Positions 27,279-37,100 of a stretch of 64,000 nucleotides of DNA are shown here, piece by piece (the first letter of the stretch is position 1; each line of letters opens with the position of its first letter). The translations under genes were made by a program, and so were the position numbers. The notes under the pieces were generated by a model, which ran no database searches, was not told the origin of the DNA, and was given only the letters and a program-made list of their open reading frames with translations. The DNA is from Winogradskyella epiphytica (GTDB lineage: Bacteria; Bacteroidota; Bacteroidia; Flavobacteriales; Flavobacteriaceae). The DNA is taken from the NCBI RefSeq assembly GCF_003217215.1, contig NZ_QJTD01000001.1, forward strand, positions 372,001-436,000. The letters run 5' to 3'.

Positions 27279-27865
27279 TATTGCTTCACTTTAAAATTGA
27301 AACTAATTGACACTTTTTCCCAAGCCAATGCTATAGTGCCTTCGTTTTTACTAACTTGGCTAACTTTATATTCTAAATGCTCCGTAATTTCATCTGAAAT
27401 AATTGGTGTCACCTCAAATCGTATTACATCATCTTTTTCGTCATACTCATCTTTTCCGTGTTGGTCCCAATTGGAATTGAAAATTATTGTCCATTCATTT
27501 TTTGATGGGATAGTAAAGAACCCATATTTCCCAGCGGGAAGTTCTTGACCATCAATTATTAAATCCTTGTCTGTCTCTAGCCACGTTGCCATATGCGCAC
27601 CTGCTTGCCAGACTTGGTCATATGCCAATAAACCACCAAAAATCATCCTGTCTCTTACTCCAGGTGATGAATAGTCAATATGGATGTGGGCTCCCCCTAT
27701 CATTGCCATCGTTGAAGTATGTGGACTCAACGGTTTTTTTGGCGACTCCGTTGTGGTGTCAGTTTTTGGGCTTTCAGGAATTGTTTTGGTTTCTTTTATT
27801 TCTTGCTTGCAGCTTGTAAAAAGAAGTGCACACAATAAAAGGCCAAAGGAAAAATATTGTCTCAT
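27278..27865 (-). CDS. DUF2911-family lipoprotein
   Basis: This 195-residue protein has a lipobox (LFTSC, Cys 19) and a DUF2911 domain: IHIDYSSPGVRDRMIFGGL, then PAGKYGFFTIP and WTIIFNSNWDQHG. It is exported and probably anchored in the periplasm. Its biochemical role is unknown. It is coupled to the PepSY gene by a 1-bp overlap, so the two are made together within the CusB operon. Confidence 0.85.
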   Translation of the reverse strand: MRQYFSFGLLLCALLFTSCKQEIKETKTIPESPKTDTTTESPKKPLSPHTSTMAMIGGAHIHIDYSSPGVRDRMIFGGLLAYDQVWQAGAHMATWLETDKDLIIDGQELPAGKYGFFTIPSKNEWTIIFNSNWDQHGKDEYDEKDDVIRFEVTPIISDEITEHLEYKVSQVSKNEGTIALAWEKVSISFNFKVKQ

Positions 27866-27871
27866 TATGTA

Positions 27872-28354
27872 TTATTTTATATTTCTAGAAGATGAATGCA
27901 TTTTGATAATTTTCCAATCACCATCCACTTTCTTTAAGATAGATGTTGCCACTCCTTTTTTCTTAATTGTTCTTGCATCGCCTTTTTCATCTGCTTTAAG
28001 AACAATAGTATAAATATAGGTCTCGGTGGTAAATGCATAAGGTGTATCTACCTTTACATCAATCTCATAATCTGAAAATTCAAATTTTTCAAAATGCCCC
28101 AATTCAGGCCCTAAATGATGTTCTATGTAATTCGCATAGGACCCCTCGACTCCTCCAGATTCAAAGACTTCGGAATCTTTGGTAAACAATTTGAACGTAC
28201 CTTCCGTGGTTAGGCTTTGTAGGGCATCCTTATAAGTTTTCATTACTTTAAGAACAGCCTCCTTTTCTATCTCTCCATTTACATTTTGGCCGAACATTTG
28301 GCTAGTCGTAATTAACAATAGCATTAACATTGTTGTTAGTTTTAGTGTTTTCAT
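27872..28354 (-). CDS. Secreted NTF2/SnoaL-like (DUF4440-type) protein
   Basis: This 160-residue protein has a clear signal peptide (LMLLLITTSQMFGQ). The mature part has the NTF2-like cone fold pattern: a helical start (EAVLKVMKTYKDALQSLT), then strands ending in KKVDGDWKIIKMHSS, the usual closing block. The ligand is unknown. It stands 6 bp before the DUF2911 gene. Confidence 0.8.
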   Translation of the reverse strand: MKTLKLTTMLMLLLITTSQMFGQNVNGEIEKEAVLKVMKTYKDALQSLTTEGTFKLFTKDSEVFESGGVEGSYANYIEHHLGPELGHFEKFEFSDYEIDVKVDTPYAFTTETYIYTIVLKADEKGDARTIKKKGVATSILKKVDGDWKIIKMHSSSRNIK

Positions 28355-28438
28355 AATTTTGGTATTAAAAGGTTTGTTATTAGATTTTTATTTTAGATAT
28401 CTTTATTCTATTCCCTATCACCATTTTAACTTGTTGTT

Positions 28439-28573
28439 TTAACTAAATAATTGAAGTATCAATGCACCACCAACTATTAGGATAAGTATTGCATAGACTA
28501 TATAATTAATCCATTTTTTGACAACTGATTTTTCAGTATTCTGTTTACAGCTGTCTTTGCAACAATCTTTCAT
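28439..28573 (-). CDS. 44-residue Cys-rich membrane peptide
   Basis: The frame MKDCCKDSCKQ is followed by a basic stretch and one hydrophobic span (about residues 24-43, YIVYAILILIVGGALILQLF). Three cysteines in the cytoplasmic head could bind metal. It reads with its neighbours and lies 84 bp before the NTF2-like gene. The size makes it uncertain, but the hydrophobic pattern and clean start support it. Confidence 0.55.
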   Translation of the reverse strand: MKDCCKDSCKQNTEKSVVKKWINYIVYAILILIVGGALILQLFS

Positions 28574-28956
28574 TACTTTAGCTAAATTAAATTTCTATTT
28601 CATATTTAAATAGTACTTGAAAATGAGAGTCAGCCTCTATCCATCAATCAAAAAATAGGTTCTCCTCTCATAGTCAAGTACCTTTTACTAAACTTTTCTT
28701 TTTCAATTTTTAATACCTTTAAGGAAAGAGGTTCTTTTTACCAATCTTTCAAATCTTCTACCTCTTTCCCTATCGGCTGCCATTAATTAGGGGAAAAATT
28801 AATTTTGTGCCTGACAAGGGAAGGAATTAACCACTAACCATCAATATTTTTTCCTTCCCGTGACAGGACTTAATGACTATTAATATTTCCTTAAGACAGG
28901 AACCATTCTGTTAACTAATAAACCAGAACGATTCCTAATCTTAAAGAAGGGATTAT
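28574..28956 (-). other. 383-bp non-coding segment with four tandem hairpins
   Basis: There is no convincing open frame. Four imperfect inverted repeats follow each other: 28613-28629 with 28665-28681 (15 of 17 pair), 28723-28732 with 28760-28769 (10 of 10), 28810-28826 with 28851-28867 (15 of 17) and 28898-28910 with 28924-28936 (about 11 of 13). It lies between the DUF3347 gene and the small Cys-rich gene, inside the leftward copper block. Transcript processing or stability, or attenuation, is the simplest guess. Confidence 0.55.
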
Positions 28957-29517
28957 CTAATTAATAGTCTTTTTTACTTTTCCACACTTGAGCATCTTAC
29001 TGCCATAATATGGGTTTCTCACTTGATCACTTGTACTCAACCAAGAGCTACCACCATCATACATTGGGCAAAACTGCTCGTACAGAGTGCTTTTTGTACC
29101 TGTAATTGCTATCAAATCTGAAATATCCTTACTCAAGGTTTTAAAATGCTCTCTTTGATGACTCATTTCACTTTTTGCAATATGTTCGGCGTGCTCAGTG
29201 GCATCTTCAATAATATCAGCTAATTCTTTTTGTTCTTCTGCTGTATATTTTGAAGCATCAAATGCTTTTAGTGAGGCAGCCAATTTAGAGCCTTCCTGGG
29301 CTGCCTTTTTGGTGTCATCTGCTACTAAGGCATCTTTTAAGTTGAAGTAATCGTTTAATATTGCTTCTACTTTTGCATCATTGTTCATATTCATCATTTT
29401 ACTATGGTCCATTTTCATAGTTGCGTGATCGTGGTTCATTTTTTCTTTTTCTTGTCCATTGGCAAAAGAAAGGGTTAACAATAGCATTGCTGCTATACTC
29501 ATTTTTAAATTTTTCAT
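28957..29517 (-). CDS. Secreted DUF3347 protein, copy 1
   Basis: This 186-residue protein has a signal peptide ([14 protein letters not shown]) and then a Met/His-rich patch ([16 protein letters not shown]), probably a copper site. The DUF3347 domain (about 50-186) follows, with [10 protein letters not shown] and [14 protein letters not shown]. The same domain ends the CusB adaptor at 24761. It is about 70 percent alike by eye to the copy at 29995, so it is a tandem duplicate around the haem-binding gene. Likely a periplasmic copper carrier or pump-associated protein. Confidence 0.88.
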   Translation of the reverse strand: MKNLKMSIAAMLLLTLSFANGQEKEKMNHDHATMKMDHSKMMNMNNDAKVEAILNDYFNLKDALVADDTKKAAQEGSKLAASLKAFDASKYTAEEQKELADIIEDATEHAEHIAKSEMSHQREHFKTLSKDISDLIAITGTKSTLYEQFCPMYDGGSSWLSTSDQVRNPYYGSKMLKCGKVKKTIN

Positions 29518-29541
29518 TTTCTTATTTTTAATTATTATTGT

Positions 29542-29994
29542 TTATATACTATCTTTTAATCGTCCTACCCATTGGATTAGTTCCTGTTTTTCGGCTTCTG
29601 AAAAGCTTGCATCTTTGTGAATCAAAGTATAAGAATCCAAAGGCATTTCGTCATTTTCAATCTGTTTGATGATGGATCTTAACTTGCTCTTTTTTCTTCT
29701 GTTTGATAACGAATCCCACTCATTGAAATTCAATTCTGCTTTTCCTTCTTTGATATGGTCTTCCAAAAACCAAGCAATGGGTTGTACTTTATTGTACCAA
29801 GGATATTGAGTATTGTTACTGTGGCAATCATAGCAGGAAGTTTGCAACTTGCTCTTGATGTGGTCTGGCACAGAGTTGACCAACATAAAATCAGTTTTTG
29901 GAACGACATCGCTTTGGTTACGCTCGGTGGGCACAAACTGTATGCCCACAAACGCCACCAATAAAACCACTGCTATGATTTTTACAATTTTCAT
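29542..29994 (-). CDS. Haem-binding-domain protein
   Basis: This 150-residue protein has an N-terminal export anchor and a CYDCHSNNTQYPWYNKVQP block: a CxxCH cytochrome-type haem site in a sequence typical of the Haem_bd family. These are exported single-haem proteins of unknown partner. It lies between two DUF3347 genes and directly abuts the upstream one (stop and start one base apart). Copper oxidation by the nearby multicopper oxidase could supply or take its electrons, but that is speculation. Confidence 0.88.
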   Translation of the reverse strand: MKIVKIIAVVLLVAFVGIQFVPTERNQSDVVPKTDFMLVNSVPDHIKSKLQTSCYDCHSNNTQYPWYNKVQPIAWFLEDHIKEGKAELNFNEWDSLSNRRKKSKLRSIIKQIENDEMPLDSYTLIHKDASFSEAEKQELIQWVGRLKDSI

Positions 29995-30624
29995 CTAATT
30001 GATTTCTTTTTGTACCTTACCACAGGTCAACATCTTACTTCCGTAGTACGGGTTTTTGATATCTTCACTCATACTCAACCACGCACTTCCACCATCATAC
30101 ATTGGGCAAAACTGTTGGTATAAAGTATTTTCTGTTCCAGTTATGGCAATCATATCGGCAATATCCTTGCTCAATATTTTGAAATGTTCCCGTTGATGGT
30201 CCATAGCACTTTCGGCAATGTGTTCGGCGTGCTCAATGGCGTCTTCAATTATATCATTCAGTTCACTTTGCTCATTACCTGAATATTTAGAAGTGTCAAA
30301 AGCTTTAAGTGATTTAGCCAATACACCTCCTAAATTTTTCGCTTTTGCGTTGTCATCGGCTACCAAAGCGTCTTTAAGACTGAAATAATCATTTAATACG
30401 GCCTGTGAGGTACCGTTGCCATTCATCGTCATTTCCTTTTTATCACCATCGTGATGACCATCGCTATTATCGTGATTCATTTTTGAATGGTCTCCATCTG
30501 CATTCATCTCTGAATGATGCTCTGTTGAATTATTCTTGTCTGTTTTAGCGTCTTTACAAGACACTGCTGTTAAGGTTACAAATGCTATTGCAACTATCCC
30601 TAATACTAATTTTAATTTGCTCAT
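29995..30624 (-). CDS. DUF3347 lipoprotein, copy 2
   Basis: This 209-residue protein has a lipobox (LTAVSC, Cys 23) and a His/Met-rich segment with HHSEMNADGDHSKMNHDN. The DUF3347 domain (about 75-209) carries [10 protein letters not shown] and [14 protein letters not shown]. The metal-rich head suggests copper binding in the periplasm. It lies 43 bp after the multicopper oxidase gene. Confidence 0.88.
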   Translation of the reverse strand: MSKLKLVLGIVAIAFVTLTAVSCKDAKTDKNNSTEHHSEMNADGDHSKMNHDNSDGHHDGDKKEMTMNGNGTSQAVLNDYFSLKDALVADDNAKAKNLGGVLAKSLKAFDTSKYSGNEQSELNDIIEDAIEHAEHIAESAMDHQREHFKILSKDIADMIAITGTENTLYQQFCPMYDGGSAWLSMSEDIKNPYYGSKMLTCGKVQKEIN

Positions 30625-30667
30625 TTTGTTTTTGATTTAATTATTATTGATATATGTTAATCTTTAT

Positions 30668-32950
30668 TTAAAATCTTGCTAAAAGACCGCCACCCCAACC
30701 ATATCGGTTGTTATAGTTTCCTTGAATTGAAAAATTTCTAGAGAGGATGTATGAAAGACCTACCAACCATTGTGTTTCGCTTTCAAAAGAGCTATCTCCT
30801 AAATCATTGACCCATCCAAAGTCTGCTCTATATTCATATTCGCCTTCCAGAAATATTCTTGGAAAAATCAATAGTTCTCTGTCCAAGCGTATTCTTGGGC
30901 GTAGCTGGTTATCCATACTCACATCTACATTGAATCTATAAGGAGTAAAGTATTTTACACCAATAAGACCAACTGTATTGAACTCATCGAAGGAATTTGG
31001 TATTTCGGTTTCGGTATTAACACCTACATAGAGACGCACCCAATCATTGAGATACCTGTTGTAATTTACTTCAGCTTCAAGATTTTTGTCATAATCGAAT
31101 TCTGCTCGTAATCCAAATTCGTTACGGATATTGCTAGAGGTTAAAAAGAGTTCATTAAAGTTTGAGCCTGCACGCAACAATCCCCAAGAATAGTAATGGT
31201 CGGTTTCATCGATGAGTTTTTGAACGGGAAAATCTTCCATCCTTTTATCTCTTGGGGTATCATAACTAAACACCCTTGCCATACCTCCCATCATGTGATA
31301 TAGTACGTGACAATGAAAGAACCAATCTCCATACTCTTCGTTGTAGAACTCTATGACCACTTTCTGCATTGGCGGTACATTGACGGTATGCTTTAATGGT
31401 GAACGTTCACCATTTTCGTTAACGACCCTAAAATAATGACCGTGCAAATGCATTGGGTGGTGCATCATCGTTAGATTGTTGAGTGTTATTCGGGTTACTT
31501 CGCCACTTTTGATTTTTATTTTATCGGTTTCTGAAAGTGGTACGCCATTCATACTCCAAACATAGCGTTGCATATTTCCGGTCAAGTTCAACAGAATATC
31601 GTTTACGGGTAAGTTGGCCTTGAATGTGGTATTTTCGGTTGCCTTTAAAAAGTCGTAGTTGAAATAGGTTTTACGTGTGCTGTAATTGAAAGACACGGTG
31701 TCCTTTTGCATCATAGACATATCGTGACCCATATGGTCGTTTGCCTTCATATCCATTTGATTACCCATTTTGCCATCGTTCATATTCATTTTTCCGTCCT
31801 TCATATCCATTTTCATCCCATAATTCTCCTTCAGGTATTCAGGTGTTTTTTTCTTTTTGTTACCTACCATTGAAGGCGCTCCCATTTTCATATCCATTTT
31901 GGCCATTTGCTTCATCATTTCCACTTTATCAGGCCTGCCAATTCTTTCGGCTGGGTATAGGATGCCTTCGCCCAAACGCAACGAGGTGCTTCCAGAACCG
32001 TCCTGAGCGGTGGCGGTAACTTCTAAAGTACCTTCGGGAATGGTAACGATAACATCATAGGTTTCGGCAATACCGAAGAGGAAACGGCTTTTTGCTACAG
32101 GTTCCACATCAATACCGTCGCCCGCAACGACCATCGGGTTGCCACCGCCAAAGTCCAACCAATAATAAGTGGAAGCGGATGCATTGATAAAGCGAAGTCG
32201 AACCTTTTCCCCTGGTTTGAATTCTGGATATTCCGCTAACGACTTTCCATTGGTTAGAAAGGCGGGATAATAAATGTCTGCAATATCAGCCCCTTCCATA
32301 CGGTCTCTCCAAAATTTAAGTTGAGCACCAAAGGCACCTTCTGAAATGACCCTACTTAATGGCACTGCTGTGCCTTTTTTAACTTGATACCACTCGTTAC
32401 CTCTTTTAAGGTTTCGTAATACATTCATTGGTTTTTCATTGGTCCAATCTGATAATACCACGACTAAATCTTTATCATATTCCAAGGTTTTCTCTTTTGG
32501 ATGAATGATAATAGACCCATAAACACCTTTTTGTTCTTGTAGCATTGTGTGGGAATGGTACCAATATGTTCCCGATTGGTTGATTGGAATCCTGTATTGG
32601 AAGGTTGTTCCTGGCTCAATCGGTGGGGTAGTTAAATATGGAACCCCGTCGTAAAAATTGGGAAGTATCAATCCGTGCCAATGCACTGAAGTTTCTTCAT
32701 CCATTTTATTGGTTACGTTGATTATAGCAAGGTCTCCTTCATTAAATTCCAAAACAGGCCCAGGGATACCTCCATTGATGGTCATTGCATTGGCAGTAAC
32801 ACCTCCAAGTGTCATTTCGTTTTCCTCAATGGTAAGGTTATACTCCTTAACAGGTCGCCCATCTTCCTTTCTATCATTTCCGTTTGTGCCTACTTGGGCA
32901 AAAATTGAAGTTGTGAAAAGCAATAGCGTAATAATTTTTATTGTTTTCAT
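30668..32950 (-). CDS. Multicopper oxidase with Met-rich loop and a beta-rich C-terminal extension
   Basis: This 760-residue protein has a signal peptide (ITLLLFTTSIFAQ) and copper ligands in the normal cupredoxin order: HWHGL (about 92), HSH (about 133), HPMHLHGH and HCHVLYHMMGGM (about 548). A Met/Asp-rich insert (about 345-415) is typical of cuprous oxidases. After about residue 590 comes a 170-residue segment of alternating strands ending in LLARF. A terminal Phe and strand pattern of this kind mark outer-membrane barrels, so it resembles PcoA fused to PcoB. It oxidises Cu(I) outside the cytoplasm. It overlaps the TolC gene by 4 bp. Confidence 0.9.
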   Translation of the reverse strand: MKTIKIITLLLFTTSIFAQVGTNGNDRKEDGRPVKEYNLTIEENEMTLGGVTANAMTINGGIPGPVLEFNEGDLAIINVTNKMDEETSVHWHGLILPNFYDGVPYLTTPPIEPGTTFQYRIPINQSGTYWYHSHTMLQEQKGVYGSIIIHPKEKTLEYDKDLVVVLSDWTNEKPMNVLRNLKRGNEWYQVKKGTAVPLSRVISEGAFGAQLKFWRDRMEGADIADIYYPAFLTNGKSLAEYPEFKPGEKVRLRFINASASTYYWLDFGGGNPMVVAGDGIDVEPVAKSRFLFGIAETYDVIVTIPEGTLEVTATAQDGSGSTSLRLGEGILYPAERIGRPDKVEMMKQMAKMDMKMGAPSMVGNKKKKTPEYLKENYGMKMDMKDGKMNMNDGKMGNQMDMKANDHMGHDMSMMQKDTVSFNYSTRKTYFNYDFLKATENTTFKANLPVNDILLNLTGNMQRYVWSMNGVPLSETDKIKIKSGEVTRITLNNLTMMHHPMHLHGHYFRVVNENGERSPLKHTVNVPPMQKVVIEFYNEEYGDWFFHCHVLYHMMGGMARVFSYDTPRDKRMEDFPVQKLIDETDHYYSWGLLRAGSNFNELFLTSSNIRNEFGLRAEFDYDKNLEAEVNYNRYLNDWVRLYVGVNTETEIPNSFDEFNTVGLIGVKYFTPYRFNVDVSMDNQLRPRIRLDRELLIFPRIFLEGEYEYRADFGWVNDLGDSSFESETQWLVGLSYILSRNFSIQGNYNNRYGWGGGLLARF

Positions 32951-34158
32951 TTTGTCAAATAATTTATGATGGCATATTCTGTATAATACCCTCTATTAGA
33001 TTCGATTAAATTGATTTGAAACCTTAACTGCAATTCTTGTACATCGAGCACATCGTTAAAATCTATAGTTCCGGTTTCGTAATTCTTAATGAGAATTTCT
33101 TCGGCGTCATTCGCCTGCTTTAAATTGTCTGTTTGTGCATTAAACTTAATTCTCATTGTATTTCTATTATAAATAGCTTGTGCAAGACGTGTTTCAAGGT
33201 TATTGAGCCTCTCTTCTTTCTGTGATTTTATTTCCAATTGTTTCAATTCATTTTGCTTTGTCACTGACTTATATTTATTATTGAAAATGGGAATTGAAAT
33301 AGAAACCATAGGCATAACCATATCTTTAAAAGAGCTAGTTATCATTGGACTATTTTCTTGGTTAATATACTGCACTCCAAACCCTACCATAGGACCACTT
33401 TCCTTTTGGTTTAACAGCTCTGACTGCTCAACAGATTCATATAACTTATCATATTTAATAAGTTCCGGGTTTATTTGAAGGTTCTCATTTAAAACCAGAG
33501 GGTCAACGTCCGGAATCATCATTTCTTCCACAACATCCACCGACATATTTTCTTCACGATTCAAAAGGTTATTGAACAGCGTCTGTTCTGCCTGAAAACC
33601 CTGTTCTAGCACTTCCTTTTGTTGAACTAATTCGTTTTGCCTTATTTGAAGGCGAAGTACATCAACAGCTGATGCTTTACCAACTTCCAATGAAGTTAAT
33701 GCTAGGCGTTCATAGGTTTGTAAAAGTTCAATGTTCTCATCCAGAATAAGCTGTTTTGCACGTATGGCATAAAGTTTATAATATGACTGGGATACTGACA
33801 ATGAAAGTTTTCTTTTCGCAATTGCTATATCAACATATTGCGCTTCTGCTATAGATGATGCATAATTTTCCCTTGCTGAAATGGTCCCGAACCACGGTAA
33901 CATTTGCATTACAGAGGCACTAAATTGCTCCATAGGCATATCCATTTCAGGAGCTATAGCCATAACGCCAAAATTAAATTCAGTATTTGGTAAGCTGTTA
34001 ACTTCATTTACTTTTTCTTCGGCGATATTGTACCGCAATTCAAAAGCTTGGATTTCTGGATTGTTCTTTTCAGCTTCCTGAATATAGGATGCTAAATCTT
34101 GTGCATTTACTTCCACGAAAGCGAAAAAAACAAGTGCTATTAAAATTATATATCTCAT
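32947..34158 (-). CDS. cusC: TolC-family outer-membrane factor (CusC type)
   Basis: This 403-residue protein has a signal peptide (IILIALVFFAFVEVNAQ) and two repeats of the outer-membrane efflux family with long coiled coils (YNIAEEKVNEVNS, LEQGFQAEQTLFNNLL, KFNAQTDNLKQANDAEE). It is somewhat short of the usual 450 residues. Both ends overlap neighbours by 4 bp, so CusA, this gene and the multicopper oxidase form one coupled unit. It forms the exit duct of the Cu(I) pump. Confidence 0.9.
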   Translation of the reverse strand: MRYIILIALVFFAFVEVNAQDLASYIQEAEKNNPEIQAFELRYNIAEEKVNEVNSLPNTEFNFGVMAIAPEMDMPMEQFSASVMQMLPWFGTISARENYASSIAEAQYVDIAIAKRKLSLSVSQSYYKLYAIRAKQLILDENIELLQTYERLALTSLEVGKASAVDVLRLQIRQNELVQQKEVLEQGFQAEQTLFNNLLNREENMSVDVVEEMMIPDVDPLVLNENLQINPELIKYDKLYESVEQSELLNQKESGPMVGFGVQYINQENSPMITSSFKDMVMPMVSISIPIFNNKYKSVTKQNELKQLEIKSQKEERLNNLETRLAQAIYNRNTMRIKFNAQTDNLKQANDAEEILIKNYETGTIDFNDVLDVQELQLRFQINLIESNRGYYTEYAIINYLTK

Positions 34159-37100
34159 TTTGTAGCTCGTTTTAATTGAAATTCTTCTTTCCAGCTAAAT
34201 AAAACTGGCACAACAAATAGGGTTATAAGTGCAATTAACATCCCACCAAAAGAAGGAATAGCCATTGGAATCATTATATCACTCCCTCGACCTGTTGATG
34301 TTAATACAGGCAACAAAGCAAGAATAGTTGTCGCCGTTGTCATTAAACACGGACGGATACGTTTTTCTCCTGCCTCAACTACGGATGCCCTAATGCTTTT
34401 TCTATCTTTAGGTTTGTTTTTGTCAAAGGTTTGCGTAAGGTAGGTAGCCATTACTACGCCATCATCGGTAGCAATACCGAATAGAGCAATAAAACCAACC
34501 CATACAGCGACACTTAAATTAATGGTGTGCATTTGAAAGAGGTCTCGTAAATTTTCTCCGAAAAAGCTGAAGTTTAAGAACCAATCTTGGCCGTAGAACC
34601 ATATCATTAAAAAACCTCCCGCAAAGGCGACAGCAATTCCAGTAAAGACCATTAATGACGTTCCAACAGAACGGAACTGGAAATATAGGATTAGAAAAAT
34701 AATAGCCAAAGCCAGAGGTACTACCACGCTCAATGTTTTTTCTGCTCGTAACTGATTTTCATACGTTCCCGTAAATTGATAATTGATACCCTTTGGAACG
34801 GTCAATTCGCCATTGTCAATTTTTTCTTGAATAAGGGCTTGGGCATTTTCCACCACATCTACTTCGGCGAAACCATCTAATTTATCAAAAAGGACATAGC
34901 CTACTAAAAAAGTGTCTTCACTCTTTATAACCTGTGGCCCTTTCTCATATCTAATAGTGACCAACTCACTTAACGGAACCGGACTTCCTTTTTCTACAGG
35001 CACATAAATATCTTTTAAATCGTTTGGATTTGCGCGTAATTCCCTTGGGTAGCGTACACGAATACCATAGCGCTCCCTACCTTCTACTGTTTGTGAAAGC
35101 ACCATACCACCAACAGAAACCTGTATAACTTGCTGTACTTGCTCTATGGTTATGCCATAGCGCGCAAGTCGTTCTCTGTCAATATCTATAAGTAGGTATG
35201 GCTTCCCCACAATACGGTCGGCAAAAACTGCTTCATCCTTTACACCCTCTGCTTGTTTTAAGATATCTTCCAATTGTACCCCAAACGCCTCAATTTCTTT
35301 TAAATCCTGTCCTTTCACCTTAATGCCCATAGGTGCTCGCATACCAGTCTGTAGCATCACCAAGCGTGTTTCTATGGGTTGTAGCTTGGGTGCAGAAGTA
35401 ACACCTGGAAGCTTTGTAACCCTTACGATTTCTTTCCAAATATCGTCTGGCGATTCAATTTCAGGTCGCCAATTTCTAAAGTACTCTCCATCGTCATCTG
35501 GAATGAGCTGTGACCTTGTTACAGAGAATGGGTCTGTAATTTTTGAGGCTTTATAGTCTTCATCTTCTACTTCAATTTCGCTATTAGGGTTGGTTACTAA
35601 ACTGCCATCCTTTAAAACAAATAAGCCGTCTTCGTTTACCTTAAAGCGTTGTCTTTTGCGATTTTCATTTAAAATATATTCAGATTTATATTGAATAACA
35701 TTCTCATACATCGATAACGGTGCAGGGTCTAATGATGATTCTGTACGCCCAGATTTACCGACTACAGTTTCAATTTCTGGAATGCTCGCAACGGCCATAT
35801 CGAGTTGCTGTAGGACGCGTTTATTTTCCTCCACACCTGCGTGTGGCATTGAAGTGGGCATTAACAGGAATGAACCCTCATTGAGTGAAGGCATAAACTC
35901 TTTACCAGTATTTCGCATAATCATCACTCCAAAAATTACAATGGCAGTTGGTATCGAAAGAAATAACAGTTTATTGCGCAATGCCCAATTTAATATTCGA
36001 ACATAATAATTTCTAAAAAGTGTAAATACTCCTAAAAGACCAAAACAGATAAGACCTACAAAAATTACATTTATAAAGAAGCTTCTATCAACTCCCAATG
36101 GCCTCCAATATTCTCCCAGTAAAAATATAAGAGCAAATGCAGAGACAAATATGTTGATAGTATTCGCCAGTTTTGCGGTAATCATTTCCTTTAACGACAG
36201 AATGCCAACCGTACCAAATGCTATTAATATTAATCCTAACGGGTATCCGAAAATAAGGGATACAATACCCAGAATAATCATCGTTCCATTTAAAATATAG
36301 CTAAAAGAAGTCCTTATGCTTCTCTTTTTAAATAAATAGGCTGTAAACGGTGGAATTAAAAACAAGGACACAGTTAAGGCTGCTATTAGGGCAGCAGTTT
36401 TGGTAAAAGCCAATGGTCTAAACAATTTACCTTCAGCACCGATCATCGTGAATACCGGAATGAAACTTATAATAGTGGTCAGTATAGCTGTGAGTATAGC
36501 CCCGGAAACTTCCGCAGTGGCATTGTACACAATGGTATCCATTGGCACATCTTCATCACTTTCGTCTATATGCCTCAGCACATTTTCTGTAAGGATAACC
36601 CCCATATCTACCATTGTTCCAATAGCAATAGCAATACCCGATAAGGCCACAATATTCGCATCTACGTTGAAGAGTTTCATCGAAATAAAAACCATTAACA
36701 CCGCTATAGGTAATAATCCCGAAATCAATATGGAAGCCCGCAAATTGAATACCATTATGATGATTACGAAAATGGTGACTAAAATTTGTAATGACAGTGC
36801 TTCCTCCAGCGTATCCAAGGTTTCTTGTATCAATTCTGTTCTGTCATAAAAGGGTACGATGGTTAATTGCGAAGTCCTCCCATCGCTTAATGTTTTTGAT
36901 GGAAGCCCAGAACTTAACTCGTTTATTTTTTCTTTAACATTGTTGATGACTTCCATAGGATTGGCCCCATAACGAGCCACTACAACACCACCAACAACCT
37001 CGGCTCCTTCCTTATCCAATAAACCTCTTCTTGTAGCAGGACCGTGTGTTACTTTCGCAATATCCTTTATACGGATGGATGTAAAATCTTTTGAAGTAAC

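Noticed and set aside
28574..28956. Integron attC sites or a CRISPR array
   Set aside because: No integrase-type attC consensus, no equal repeats and no regular spacers. The stems differ in sequence from each other.
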